Source: Chromera velia (lineage: Eukaryota; Sar; Chromeraceae). Taken from it: 31,194 bases of DNA. A model generated the notes under the pieces. It did not search any database. It was not told where the DNA came from and saw only the letters and a program-made list of their open reading frames with translations. The first letter of the stretch is position 1, and each line of letters opens with the position of its first letter. The position numbers and the translations under genes are program-made. Positions 1 to 9,388 of this stretch are shown here, one piece after another. Location: NCBI GenBank assembly GCA_018398765.1, contig JAHBMJ010005887.1, positions 31,482 through 62,675 of the forward strand, read 5' to 3'.

Positions 1-120
1 CCCCCCCCCCCCTCTCTCTCTCTCCCTCTCCCCCTTTCTCTCTTTGTGTGTGGGTGTGCGTGTGCGTGTGCATGTGTGCGTGTGCGTGTGCGTGTGTGAG
101 AGAGAGAGATAGTGAGAGTG
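1..120. repeat. C-run, (CT)n and (GT)n microsatellite
   Basis: A run of C passes into CT repeats and then GT/GTGC repeats. It lies just upstream of the splice acceptor at 144-146 and is probably intronic. Confidence 0.9.
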
Positions 121-146
121 TTTGTGTTTATCCGTCGTCTTTGCAG

Positions 147-901
147 GTAATGGGCGGCTGCAGAGGATTTTCGCAGGGGGCATCCGAAAGGTGGGTGCTT
201 TCCTTGCTGTCTTTGCCTGAGCGCTTGGCTGATGTCTCCAGCGTCCACTGTTTCGATCTGCATTACCCCATTTTCGCGACTCTGCTCTTAGCAGCCCGTT
301 TCTAATCTAAGCTAGAGACAAGAATGGGCACTTGACAGAAAGAAGCAAAAGAAACGGATAGAAATGCAACCCTCTTTCTTGTCTTTCAACGGTGCCGTAC
401 GGGTCCGGATGGATGACCGATTCTGTGTGGAATGAATTGGATGCGCCGATGAGAAAACGAGTGTGGGAGGGAATATGAAGTGTTGTACTTGTAAGAAGGT
501 AGCAGACTGGCAATTAAGAAGGTGAGCCGCTGCGCCGATGAGTAGATAGCATGGATGGATGGAGGGGGGGGAGGGGACGTCGATCAAATGGGAAAAAGAT
601 CGGATGGATAGATCCTATCCAGTTGTGTGAGGAAACGAGAAAGACAGGCAGGATGAGCTGTAAGAAAAACAGAACGGCGCCGGATAGGCCTTCAAACGTT
701 CATCATTCGCTGTCTGTATCGAGACAAAAATTGAAAATTGAGTCCCTCATTTGATCTCGTTCACACATGCAGGCTAGCTGCATGTCCGTCTGTTTGCCCA
801 CTCCCTTTCTTGTACGTGTCTGTCAGCCTCCTCTTCTAGAATCCCTTCCCCACTCTCTGACTGTCCATCAGGAGCCCCCAAACCAAGAATTGTTCTCATC
901 T

Positions 902-936
<35 letters not shown>

Positions 937-982
937 ATGTATGTGTGTGTGTGTGTGTGTGTATGTGTGTGTGTGTGTGTGT

Positions 983-1020
<38 letters not shown>

Positions 1021-1736
1021 GGATCTGACTCGCGCGTTTGTGGGAGACCACGGGGGGAGAGCTCATTCCTACTCGACGGGGTCGGGATCTTTCGGGAATG
1101 TCGGTGCATGGAGTGTGAAGGTTTCTTTTTCTGTTCTGTCCTTTTCTTTTCATGAAGCTGTCTTGATCGAGTGATTGTAGTGCTCTCTCTCCAAAAACAT
1201 GATCAAAGAATCGTGGCGTCGATCGGGAGACTGACTGGTCGACTGACTGATTGAGTAGTCTTATTAACAGATTTGATATCGATCAGATTGCTCGAGTGAG
1301 GGAGACAAGAAGGGTGGACAGTCTTGAGCAGAAGCTGGGAAACTTTTGTCGAATTTTCTCCCTGAAGGCTCTACGGCATGACGCCGTACAGATGCTTTAT
1401 TGCCGTTTTCCTGCGCTTATTGACTGACTTTCTTTGTATATTTTCGTTTTTCCTGCAGGGAAAGGGGGGAGCGTTGGATCGCGCGGCTCGATTTTGTTCG
1501 GGATCTTCAAAGGTGAGCACGCAGGAGAGAGCCAAGCGAGCCGGAACTAGACTGTATGCACAATTGCAAGCAATTGCATTTTTCTTTGTGAGAAAGGTTG
1601 CTGTTCTGCCAGTCTTTCATTCACAGCTTTTCGTCCATACAGGAGCACCTCCTACCTGCATGCATGTCCTCTTTACATTTTTGTTTATTCATAGTGAGAA
1701 CACATCCAGGAGAACTGTCGATCAGTTTGTTTGTCC

Positions 1737-1770
<34 letters not shown>

Positions 1771-2358
1771 AAGAAAAAGAGGGAGAAGAAGAAGAAACAT
1801 ATAGTCTGTCTGTCTATAGAGCGTTTCGGAAAAAGACGATATAGTCTGCCTATAGAAGAAGAAACATATAGTCTGTCTGTCGGTCTGTCTGTCTGGTTTT
1901 TGTTACGCCGCCGCAACGCCGGGTTTAGTCTAAATCATCATCATGATCATCTGGCGAAGCACTCTAATCTGCTCCTGGACCTGTAAGGTTGAAGTGTTGG
2001 GGGTCCAAAAGTCCTGCTCCCTTGTTTGAGTGCATGTTCAATATTCATTCATTGGTCAATTTCCTTTTGGCTTTTCTCCTGCTCTTTGCAGTACCTCTAC
2101 ATTGTTCTGCCGGTGGCTTAACTGCCTGTCTGCATGTCTGCCTGCTTGCCAGCTTGCAAGAGTGCCGGCTTACTGGCGGGCTCTGGGCTCACCTCAGTGC
2201 CTTCACGGTAAACATAGTCGCTCTGTATGCGCAACACCTCTCTATTCATCATTCAAACATGCATGCAGGCAGTGGAGACCGGCGGAGGTTCTCCAGGTCC
2301 TTGCGCCTATAGTGTACGGCATTGGTACCGGAGTGACATGAGCAGACGGCCATCTTAA
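147..2358 (+). CDS. 3' end of an unrecognised multi-exon gene (5' part outside window)
   Basis: Five short exons can be chained in one frame: 147-190, 1021-1120, 1459-1512, 2153-2207 and 2269-2358, with the TAA stop at 2356-2358. Each is preceded by CAG and followed by GT, and the phases agree (…0, 0 to 1, 1 to 2, 2 to 0, 0 to stop). The predicted tail contains the stretches FLLDGVGIF, ERWIARLDFVRDLQ, LTGGLWAHLSAF and AYSVRHWYRSDM, which have a protein-like rather than low-complexity composition. I do not recognise the family. An alternative chain using another frame of the first three exons is also phase-compatible but gives a Gly/Ser-rich, less convincing peptide. The first visible exon begins after an acceptor, so the gene must start left of the window. 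Its introns carry long CT/GT microsatellites. Confidence 0.45.
901..1018. repeat. (CT)n(GT)n compound microsatellite at a 3' splice site
   Basis: About 24 bases of CT repeat are followed by about 95 bases of GT/GTAT repeat that run directly into the CAG acceptor at 1018-1020. The repeat therefore takes the place of the pyrimidine tract of this intron. Confidence 0.9.
1724..1895. repeat. TCTG microsatellite and ATAGTCTGTC minisatellite
   Basis: A (TCTG)n run at about 1732-1769 is followed by three imperfect units that share the core ATAGTCTG(T/C)C (about 1801, 1841 and 1869), two of them preceded by a GAAGAAGAAACAT block. The same core occurs in opposite orientation inside the gene at 24626-29762, at about 25320-25345 and 26315-26340. 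Confidence 0.8.
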
Positions 2359-2774
2359 GGCAGGGAGGAGGGATTCGGAATTTGGACGGGATCCGGCCAA
2401 GGAAGGAGGCTGGCTTACTCTTATACGCATTTAGCACTGATTGATTGCATATATGAATCAATGATTTTGATAATGAATGAATAAATGAATGAATAAATGA
2501 ATGAATGATCAAATTTATGATTCATCTTCTGCTTTAATAAAGTTGTTAATATCTGGATTAACCTTTTCTACTTACTAGCTAGTGTTAGTATTCAACACCA
2601 GCGTTGGTATATCAAAGTGAATTTAAAATTAAAAGTACAAGTCATATAATTTATAATGCAGAACATAATAAAACATACACTGTCATACAGAGGCTATAAT
2701 ATGCTAGAATATTAGAAAGCATAGTACTAAGAGAGAAAACGTTTAACGCAAAAAAAAAAAGAAAACTAGATATC
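2359..2774. other. AT-rich intergenic DNA with AATG repeat
   Basis: No open frame with coding character is seen. An imperfect AATG/AATA tandem repeat occupies about 2469-2510. Composition shifts sharply to AT-rich after about 2420, marking the edge of an island that runs to about 4980. Confidence 0.6.
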
Positions 2775-3110
2775 CTAGACATAAAAGGTTTTTGATTATG
2801 TAACTCCATGTTGATCCCTAATGAATTGGGAGTTGAATTGGGCGTCGAATTGGTAGTACTACCAATTTTTTACCGCTAGTAACTCCCAATTTTGAAAAAT
2901 TGGTACTTAGTCTAGTGAAAGAAGTATATGGAGTTTGAAGCTAAAATTTTGTGTATGGGCCAGACAGGGGCTCACTAGTCTCTAGCTGCATTTATTAGAC
3001 TCTAATTCATTACTAGGAGCAAATTCTATGAACACTTAGAGTCACCTGAAAATTGGGAGTTACCAATTTTTTTTTAGGACTAACTACCAATTTTTAAGAA
3101 AATCAATACC
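2775..3110 (+). repeat. Left inverted arm of the element
   Basis: Inverted copy of about 4240-4560. It contains the perfect palindrome at 2848-2867 and AATTGGGAGTT motifs near both ends of the arm. A few hundred matching bases with only scattered differences suggest fairly recent activity. Confidence 0.8.
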
Positions 3111-3274
3111 CAATTTTTTTTTTTTTGACTACCAATTTTATAACTTCTCCTAGAAAGTAAAATATATGTGGAATTTACAGTGGAAAGAAAGAACGCTGTA
3201 ATAAAACAGTGTTGCGACTGTACAGAAATTCGTAAATCCATAAGTTTTATATAGTTTTATAGTGTTATTCATGC

Positions 3275-3817
3275 TCAAAGTCCCTCCCGGCGTGACACAC
3301 TAGATGACACATTGGCAAAATATGCTTGCATGGCTTTCTTTCTCTTGCACAACCACGCAAAAACCAGATCTTCCAGAATGAAACGATAATATGAATAACG
3401 TCCCCCCTGTAGGAGAAAACGTTTGTAAACCTTCTTATGATACGATTCAAAGCCGTGGCATTTCGCTGTGTTCAACCCCTCAAACCGGCGGATCCACACC
3501 GGGAAGTGCAAGTAGAAGTGAGTCTTTGGGACCGCCCACCCATAAGACTTGCAAAAAAGGTCTTGCCAAGTCTTTATCACCGTCTTCAGCTCTGCAAGTT
3601 TCTCATCCATGATTGAACCTGTCAACGTGGAAGGGATCCACAAATGCAAGTAAAAAGAATAAGCAGGAGGGTTCTTTGCAACAAAAATGTCCGGGCACCT
3701 TTTTTCCATGAACTCAACCACGCGAGAGAAAATGTGTGTGACATCTGTAGCCCCCAATTTAATCTTTCTATTGCTTCTCGGAATCCCTTGGACCCACTGA
3801 GTAGGGGGCAACCCTGT
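3275..3817 (-). pseudogene. C-terminal part of a CACTA/EnSpm-like DDE transposase
   Basis: A 180-codon open frame without an upstream ATG; it opens after two consecutive stops (TAG TGA). Recognisable blocks are GIPRSNRKIKLGATDVTHIF followed by VVEFM (position of the Arg- and Lys-rich block before the catalytic Glu region), then PKTHFYLHFPVWIRRFEGL and FESYHKKVYKRF. These match the pattern PK-x-H-x3-H-x-P-x2-I-x2-F…FE-x2-H-x3-K seen in CACTA and related cut-and-paste transposases, with the Glu of FESYH as the likely catalytic acid. Together with the upstream fragment it indicates a dead or heavily spliced transposase. The family assignment is from remembered motif patterns and is tentative. 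Confidence 0.5.
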
Positions 3818-3892
3818 TTTTCACTACATATCTGAATCAAACAGAAACGAATTCAATTCCTCCATCTGAAAGAGCTTCTTCTCATTCACTGC

Positions 3893-4081
3893 CTAAATAA
3901 GAAAAAGTCTCAGCTCTTTTTTCGCTTCACTCTCGTCTGCGATATACAAAATATCATGTTGAACGGACTGCAGAGATAATAAAGGGGAAATTCCTGTGAA
4001 ACCCCACTGTTTGACCTCCAGGTGGTTCTCGCGAAAGCCGACTTCTTCATACTTGTCAAGATCCTCAGGCTGGTAGGCTTA
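3893..4081 (-). pseudogene. Upstream transposase fragment, same element
   Basis: A 62-codon open frame between stops, on the same strand and upstream of the larger fragment. It contains WGFTGISPLLSL followed by HDILYIADESE. CACTA-like transposases have G-x-x-G-x-SPLL followed by a D-x-x-H catalytic motif at this position; here the His is missing (ADES), consistent with decay. A further open stretch (AVNEKKLFQMEELNSFLF) lies between this fragment and the stops at about 3818-3835. Confidence 0.4.
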
Positions 4082-4239
4082 CATGATTAATTGGATCGAT
4101 TTTCGCTCTGTTTTTTATACTGGTACGTGCAGCTTGTGTAGAGCTGTCCACTGTTTGTTTTGTAATGCGTTAGCGGTACGTGCACTATGACACATAAAAC
4201 AAAAGTTTCAAGTTGAGTCCCTTTTTTTTTTTTTGTACT

Positions 4240-4560
4240 ACCAATTTTTTTTTTCGGCGGTCCTAAAAAATTCCTATTTAAAAATTGGTAACTCCCAATT
4301 TTTAGGTGACTCTAAGTGTTCATAGAATTTGTTCCTAGTAATGAATTAGAGTCTAATGAATGCAGCTAGAGACTAGTGAGCCCCTGTCTAGCCCATACAC
4401 ATAATTTAAGCTTCAAACTCCATGTACTTCTTTCACTAGACTAGGTACCAATTTTTTAAAATTGGGAGTTACTGGCGGTAAAAAATTGGTAGTACTACCA
4501 ATTCGACGCCTAATTCAACTCCCAATTTATTAGGGATTCTAACATGAAACCTTTCACATA
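4240..4560 (-). repeat. Right inverted arm of the element
   Basis: Reverse complement of the left arm, with its palindrome at 4484-4503. The outer end fades into AT-rich DNA near the sequence AAACCTTTCACATA, which matches a weaker copy (ATAAAAGGTTT) outside the left arm. Confidence 0.8.
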
Positions 4561-5089
4561 TTTTTTCTTTCTTTAATTTATGCAACAGTGCAACAGCACT
4601 AGCAACAGCAACACTTGGTACAAATGTACTAATTAATTAAATTATTAGAGTACTAGTTATAATACTTAAATAGCTTGGAATTAGCTTTGAATGAAACATT
4701 TTTTTCTGTACATATGAAATTTTTTCGTTTTCAAAGGATTTTAAAAGCAACAATCTGGATAAACATTTTAAAGTGATTTCCCCGTTTTTAATAACTTTTT
4801 ACGCCGTGACTGTGTTATAAAATTGTACCCTACATTTCAATTTAATCGATACCTAGCAGTGGACCGCGGGGATTCCCAGAACATAAAATCCTATCCTATC
4901 CTATCCTAATCATCATTGAATCACATTGATCACATTGATTCATCAAACAAATAAATCAACTCTAGAATCAACTGTAAATTGAGATTGGAATCGAGTCTAA
5001 GGCACGCCCGCTCCGAGCCCTCCAGGTCCTAGCCCAACCAAAAGTTCCACCGTCGCACGCATGATCCCGCCACCCCATCCAGCAACCAA
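4561..5089. other. AT-rich intergenic DNA with CCTAT repeat
   Basis: No coding frame is seen. About 4887-4907 is a short (CCTAT)n tandem repeat; a reverse-orientation copy (GGATA)n occurs at about 19626-19640. The sequence turns GC-rich near 5000. Confidence 0.5.
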
Positions 5090-5100
5090 CTACTGGGCCA

Positions 5101-5730
5101 CTAGCCAGGCTCCGGTTCTGCTTCGGGTTCGCGCGTCACCTCTTCCCTCCTTCTGCGGGGGCTTGTGCCTCTGTCTGTCGCAAATTCCTCGTAAAAGTAC
5201 TCCATCTCGGCCAAGGGGGGGTGCCTGGCCGTTCTGACCGAGCTTCCCCCCCAGCTGGTGAAGAGAGCCCGCATGGAATCCTCCGCGAACAGCCGGCACT
5301 CAGTCCCGTCAGGCAGCGTGTTGTTGGGGGTGTGGGCGAGGAGAGGTGGCAGACGCATCACCTTGAAGTAATTGGAGCGAGATGCCCTCTTCATTTGCAC
5401 AATGTCTGGACCGATCAAGGAAAGGAAGAGATCCCACCCCTTCTTTTTCCATTCTCTCAAAAGCGGAGACAGACTTCTCTCGTATCCCTGTCTGAAAATC
5501 GTCACCAGCACCCTGTGGAACACCCACAGAGTCATCACTTTACCCTCCGCATTGCTTCTTTTCCAATTTTCCAGGAAGGCAAGACAGGCAGGATGCACAA
5601 AGTCAAGACCAGCCTCAAAGCTCTTTACTGCCAAAACATCGGAGGCACTCAAAATCGTCTCCGCCGAAACCATCCGCAGCTTCTGGAGCTGCTCAAGACA
5701 CTCTGATCTGTACTTCAGTGCCAGTGTCAT
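5101..5730 (-). CDS. Hypothetical protein, single exon
   Basis: A 209-codon frame from the ATG at 5730 to the TAG at 5101-5103. The frame is open a little further, to an in-frame TAG at 5761-5763, so either this ATG is the start or a short upstream exon joins at the TTAG there. The protein is mostly helical in character (SECLEQLQKLRMVSAETI, WVFHRVLVTIFRQGYERSL, LLREWKKKGWDLFLSLIG) and ends in a charged tail rich in Arg, Glu and Pro (EPEAEPEPG). I see no signal peptide, membrane segment or known catalytic motif. GC content and codon use resemble the neighbouring genes and differ from the AT-rich element beside it, so it is probably a real host gene. It is divergent from the hydrolase fusion at 6426. 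Confidence 0.5.
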   Translation of the reverse strand: MTLALKYRSECLEQLQKLRMVSAETILSASDVLAVKSFEAGLDFVHPACLAFLENWKRSNAEGKVMTLWVFHRVLVTIFRQGYERSLSPLLREWKKKGWDLFLSLIGPDIVQMKRASRSNYFKVMRLPPLLAHTPNNTLPDGTECRLFAEDSMRALFTSWGGSSVRTARHPPLAEMEYFYEEFATDRGTSPRRRREEVTREPEAEPEPG

Positions 5731-6425
5731 AGGGGACGTCTGGCTGATCACGTCTTCGTGCTAATGGCTGGCAAAGAGACGTCTTCAATCCAGCCCTAGC
5801 CCCGCGATGGGATCTTGGAGACGGCCGCGGCCAGTGTGAAAGGATCGGATCGTCTTTTCACCATTCGACAGGGCGAAGGGAGCGAGGTGGGAACTTATTG
5901 CCGAGAGTCATCGAGTCCTCCGTTCATCACCCAGACAGAGTATGTGTGCATTCAATCCAACTGGGATCAGCTCACTGCTCGGATTCGCTCTGACAGCAAT
6001 GATGTCAGTCTGGTCGACATGCGGTGATCGACATCTCGACACCTCGCTCATCCTCGCTCAGACTATTAATTAAGTGCCCCACAAGCTAGCACGCATGTTG
6101 ATCATTGTTGATCTGCATGCAACGTGCGAAGCATTGCGAAGCAATAGAGTCTTTCGCGTCTTCTGACCTTTCCTACTTCAATGTGAAATTTGAAATAATG
6201 CATGTAATGCTCCACTGCACTGATGTCCATGCATATGTTCCTGGAGAACTTTGTCTTGCGCCATTCCATGAGTTTGGGCTTGGCAAGTCTGTCGCTCCTT
6301 GGTTGGTTTTCGGGAAGATATTTCATGCGAAAGCTTTTGGGACAGCCAGTTAGTTGACAACTCTGAGAGAAACCGTCTCCAAGAGTGAGCCAGCAATTCA
6401 GTATATCAATACATCACAGTCCAGC
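5731..6425. other. Intergenic region between divergent genes
   Basis: It holds short frames (5815-6027 and 6105-6353, both +) with no recognisable features. It probably contains the promoters and 5' untranslated regions of the hypothetical gene (-) and the hydrolase fusion (+). No TATA-like element stands out. Confidence 0.4.
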
Positions 6426-7173
6426 ATGACGAATTTGCGAATGAACAGTCGGCCCTACGACTGGCCTTTTGACGGCGACTTCTCTCGGGACAACACGGCC
6501 CTGGTCATTATTGACATGCAGAACGATTTCTGCTCGAAGGGCGGATACGTGGACGTGCTGGAGAGATACAGCGAATACCTCCAGAAGGTACAGCAGACAG
6601 TCATCCCCAATCTAGAAAAGCTGCTAGAGATGGCTCGAACGAAGGGACTCTTCGTGATACACACGCGGGAGGGCCACAGACCGGAGCTCGCAGATCTTCC
6701 TGCGAACAAATACTGGAGGTCGAAAGCCCTCGGTGCCCCCATTGGAGAACGAGTGCTTCTGAGGGGAACCTGGGGCTGGTCCATCATTGACTGTCTCACT
6801 CCTCTAAGCATTGAGGACGCGCCTAAGCATAGAGAGACCGAGCTAAATTACGGCAACGAGATTGTGATAGACAAACCGGGGAAGGGCTCTTTCTGCGCTA
6901 CCGATCTGGAGCTGGTCCTTCGAACGAAAGGAATTCGGAATTTGATTTTGACAGGGGTGACCACAGACGTGTGCGTGAGCACCACCATGAGGGAGGCCAA
7001 CGACAGGGGGTTCGAGTGTCTGATCGTCTCCGATGGAACTGCAGGTACGATCGAGGCCAATCACGACTCTGTACTCAGCAGGTGCGTGAGTGGGAGGGGG
7101 GGGAGGGAGTATGCCTGTTTGTGATGACACTGTCACAGTCTATCAGACCTTTTTCTGTTTGTCTGCCCGTCTG

Positions 7174-7233
<60 letters not shown>

Positions 7234-7248
7234 ATCTATATCTATCTA

Positions 7249-7285
<37 letters not shown>

Positions 7286-8508
7286 CTATTTTTGTGTCTG
7301 CCAGTTTTTCTTTTCGTCAATCTGGTAACCTCTGCGTGCTTCTGTATGCTTTTGTTGTTGCATATGGTTGCATCTCATCTCTCTCCCATGCATATACAAT
7401 CACCACTCCTAGTTGTCCCTTCTACTCTACCCTTCCTTCATCCTAGCTCTCAGACGTTTCTCTTTTGCTTTTGTTTTCTCTGCCGTGAGTTCACATCAAC
7501 GTACTGTAATTGGTGTCTGGCAGTAAATGCCAAGTGCCTCGAATGATACGGGCTTCGACAAAGAATCAAAGGAATGACATTCAAGGTCTCAAAATGCCTC
7601 GCTGGAGCAGTGGGACATACATCATCGTGGATTGAATTCATTCGTTCGGGTCTCAGTGGAGTCATCAGAAAAATTTAAAAGAGGAGCGTGGGTAAAGGAG
7701 GAACCTCGTCCCGCCTGCCTGTTTTGCGTATGGCTCTGGAATGAGATTATGAATGTGCTCAGTTGATTTTGTTGTGGGGGGGGGTAGGCCGTATGCTTGC
7801 ATCCATTTTGCGTTGAAATTTCCGATCGACGCAACTTTTCAATTACCTTCATGATCTCTGTATTGTTCATTCCCTCCTTCCCTTTGCTCTTCAATCCATT
7901 TGATTCTCCCTCCCTCCCTCAGCATTTTCGAACAGGGGGGTGTCTTTGGTGCTGTCGCCGCCACGGAGACGGTGCTGACCTTCCTGGACAAACACCTGCC
8001 ACACCAGTGCGAGAAGGTTCCTGTTGAGGTCCGGTTCCAGCAGCCAGGACTAAGGGGGGCCATACAACACCGGAAGACAGCCGCAGTCGGCCAAGGGACA
8101 GGAGCGCCAAGTGCTGAGGCTCAGGCGCTGTTGGCAGTGAATGGGACTCTGATGCGGGGCCTGGAGCTGAATGGAAACCTGCTGGGGGTTGGTGCCAGAT
8201 TCGTTCGGGAAGATCGGACTGCCGCGGCATACCGGCTGTATTCAGTCAAGGATCGGCATCCTGCCATGGTTCGGGTGTCAGATGGAGAGAAGGGTGTGAG
8301 TGTGGATTTAGAGATTTGGTCCGTGCCTGCGTCAGGGCTTGCCAGCGTGTTGCTGGGGGAGCCTGCCGGCCTCTGCATCGGAAAAGTTAAACTGGAGGGG
8401 GGAGAGGAGGTCTTGGGAGTCGTTGGGGAAACGGCGCTGGTGGAAGCGGAGGGATCATTCGAGATCTCCTCGCATGGAGGGTGGAGAAAGTATATTAACA
8501 GACCGTAG
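6426..8508 (+). CDS. Biuret hydrolase-like cysteine hydrolase fused to allophanate hydrolase C-terminal domain
   Basis: Two exons, 6426-7081 and 7923-8508, encode 413 residues; the intron is GT-AG in phase 2 (AG|C, Ser219). Residues about 10-246 are an isochorismatase-fold cysteine hydrolase. D30 (VIIDMQNDF), K150 (DKPGKGSF) and C183 (TTDVCV) form the triad, and the Lys-Cys spacing of 33 equals that recalled for bacterial biuret hydrolase (K142, C175). HTREGHRPELADLPANK and MREANDRGFECL are also typical of the biuret hydrolase subgroup. Residues about 288-411 match the AtzF/DUR1 C-terminal domain: LELNGNLLGVGARF, YRLYSV, IGKVKL and a final SSHGGWRKYI. The expected chemistry is biuret to allophanate plus ammonia; the C-domain of yeast allophanate hydrolase is reported to act on the next intermediate, N-carboxycarbamate. 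The amidase domain that normally precedes this C-domain is absent. No targeting peptide is obvious. The start is the first ATG after the upstream in-frame region; a second ATG follows five codons later. Confidence 0.85.
7170..7281. repeat. (CT)n-(TATC)n-(AT)n microsatellite in intron
   Basis: CT repeats, then TATC/TATA units, then pure AT repeats, inside the intron 7082-7922 of the hydrolase fusion. Confidence 0.9.
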
Positions 8509-8552
8509 TAGTTAGAGAAGATGCCAGTGGGGCAACTAAGCGCACATTATGA

Positions 8553-8588
8553 CACACAGAGTGTGTGACGCCTAGTGTGACGCACTAG
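8553..8588. terminator. Two adjacent hairpin-forming repeats in the 3' flank
   Basis: CACAC-AGA-GTGTG (8553-8565) and CTAGTG-TGACG-CACTAG (8572-8588) lie 45-80 bases after the stop codon of the hydrolase fusion. A role in 3' end formation is only a guess; they could also be element debris. Confidence 0.25.
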
Positions 8589-8589
8589 A

Positions 8590-9388
8590 TCACACAGTCA
8601 AGTCATACAATACTTTGAATATTGCTGCTCAGAATCTAGGCTCTTCGTCGTGCAGTTTGAGTACCCGAGTTTAAATAATGACTTTCAGTAAAGTTTTTAA
8701 CTTTTGCCACTGGCAGTTTCGGTTCCACCATCTTAAACCCCGTACACTTTATTATAAACTATATTATAAACATGTACATTGGTAAGCATCTAGGATTTTA
8801 GGTATGCATTGTATTCTTATTATTACTAGATTCTTAATATCTATTATTTATAGTGAATGACTAGCCAAATTTAACCTAAATTCTCAATTCAATAATTTGA
8901 ATATTGATTTTCAGATAAAACATATGTAACCTCCAACATAAAGATATAGCACTTAAGCAATGTTAATTATATGGCATTCAACTTTATGAATATACTTAAA
9001 TAATCTTACTTAGACCTAGTAGTAGACTTTATCTTCCGTATTACAAATCTTAAATTGATATGCAGTACCGAAAGCTAAATCAATTCATCATAGTCGATTA
9101 ATCAATTAATATATCAATAAATCATTTATCGTGATTATGACGCGAAATAGAAATAAAGTGGAGACTAGCCCGGGGAATTTTAACCGTTAAGAGACGTTTT
9201 ATAAGCCTGAACAAAAATCCTGAACAAATTCATTCAAAAGACCTGAATTCTGAGTTAATTGAGCCCCCATTTCCCCCCAAGCATGTTGTACACTGCGGAA
9301 AAAGGATTGCCAATTACTGCATAATTCAAAGCTTTCTGAGGAGGCCGACAATTTTTCTTGTTGAGAAATGCGAGCAGCTTCGGGGAAA
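8590..9388. other. AT-rich intergenic DNA between convergent genes
   Basis: About 8640-9240 is strongly AT-rich with no coding frame. It separates the 3' ends of the hydrolase fusion (+) and Vms1 (-). A (-) open frame at 9255-9689 covers the last Vms1 exons in the wrong frame and is not a gene. Confidence 0.5.

Larger units (their letters stand above)
2775..4560 (-). mobile_element. DNA transposon remnant with long inverted arms (CACTA-like)
   Basis: Two arms of about 320 bases, at roughly 2775-3110 and 4240-4560, are inverted copies of each other with only scattered mismatches. Shared blocks include the stretch around GTGTATGGGC(C/T)AGACAGGGG and the one around CATTACTAGGA(G/A)CAAATTC. Each arm carries a perfect 20-base palindrome (2848-2867 and 4484-4503) and several copies of AATTGGGAGTT, like the repeated subterminal sites that transposases bind. 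The interior of about 1.1 kb holds broken minus-strand transposase reading frames. I found no convincing target-site duplication, so the outer ends are uncertain by tens of bases. Confidence 0.75.

Noticed and set aside
774-1153. Open frames on both strands rich in Thr-His or Cys-Val repeats
   Set aside because: They are translations of the GT/CA microsatellite.
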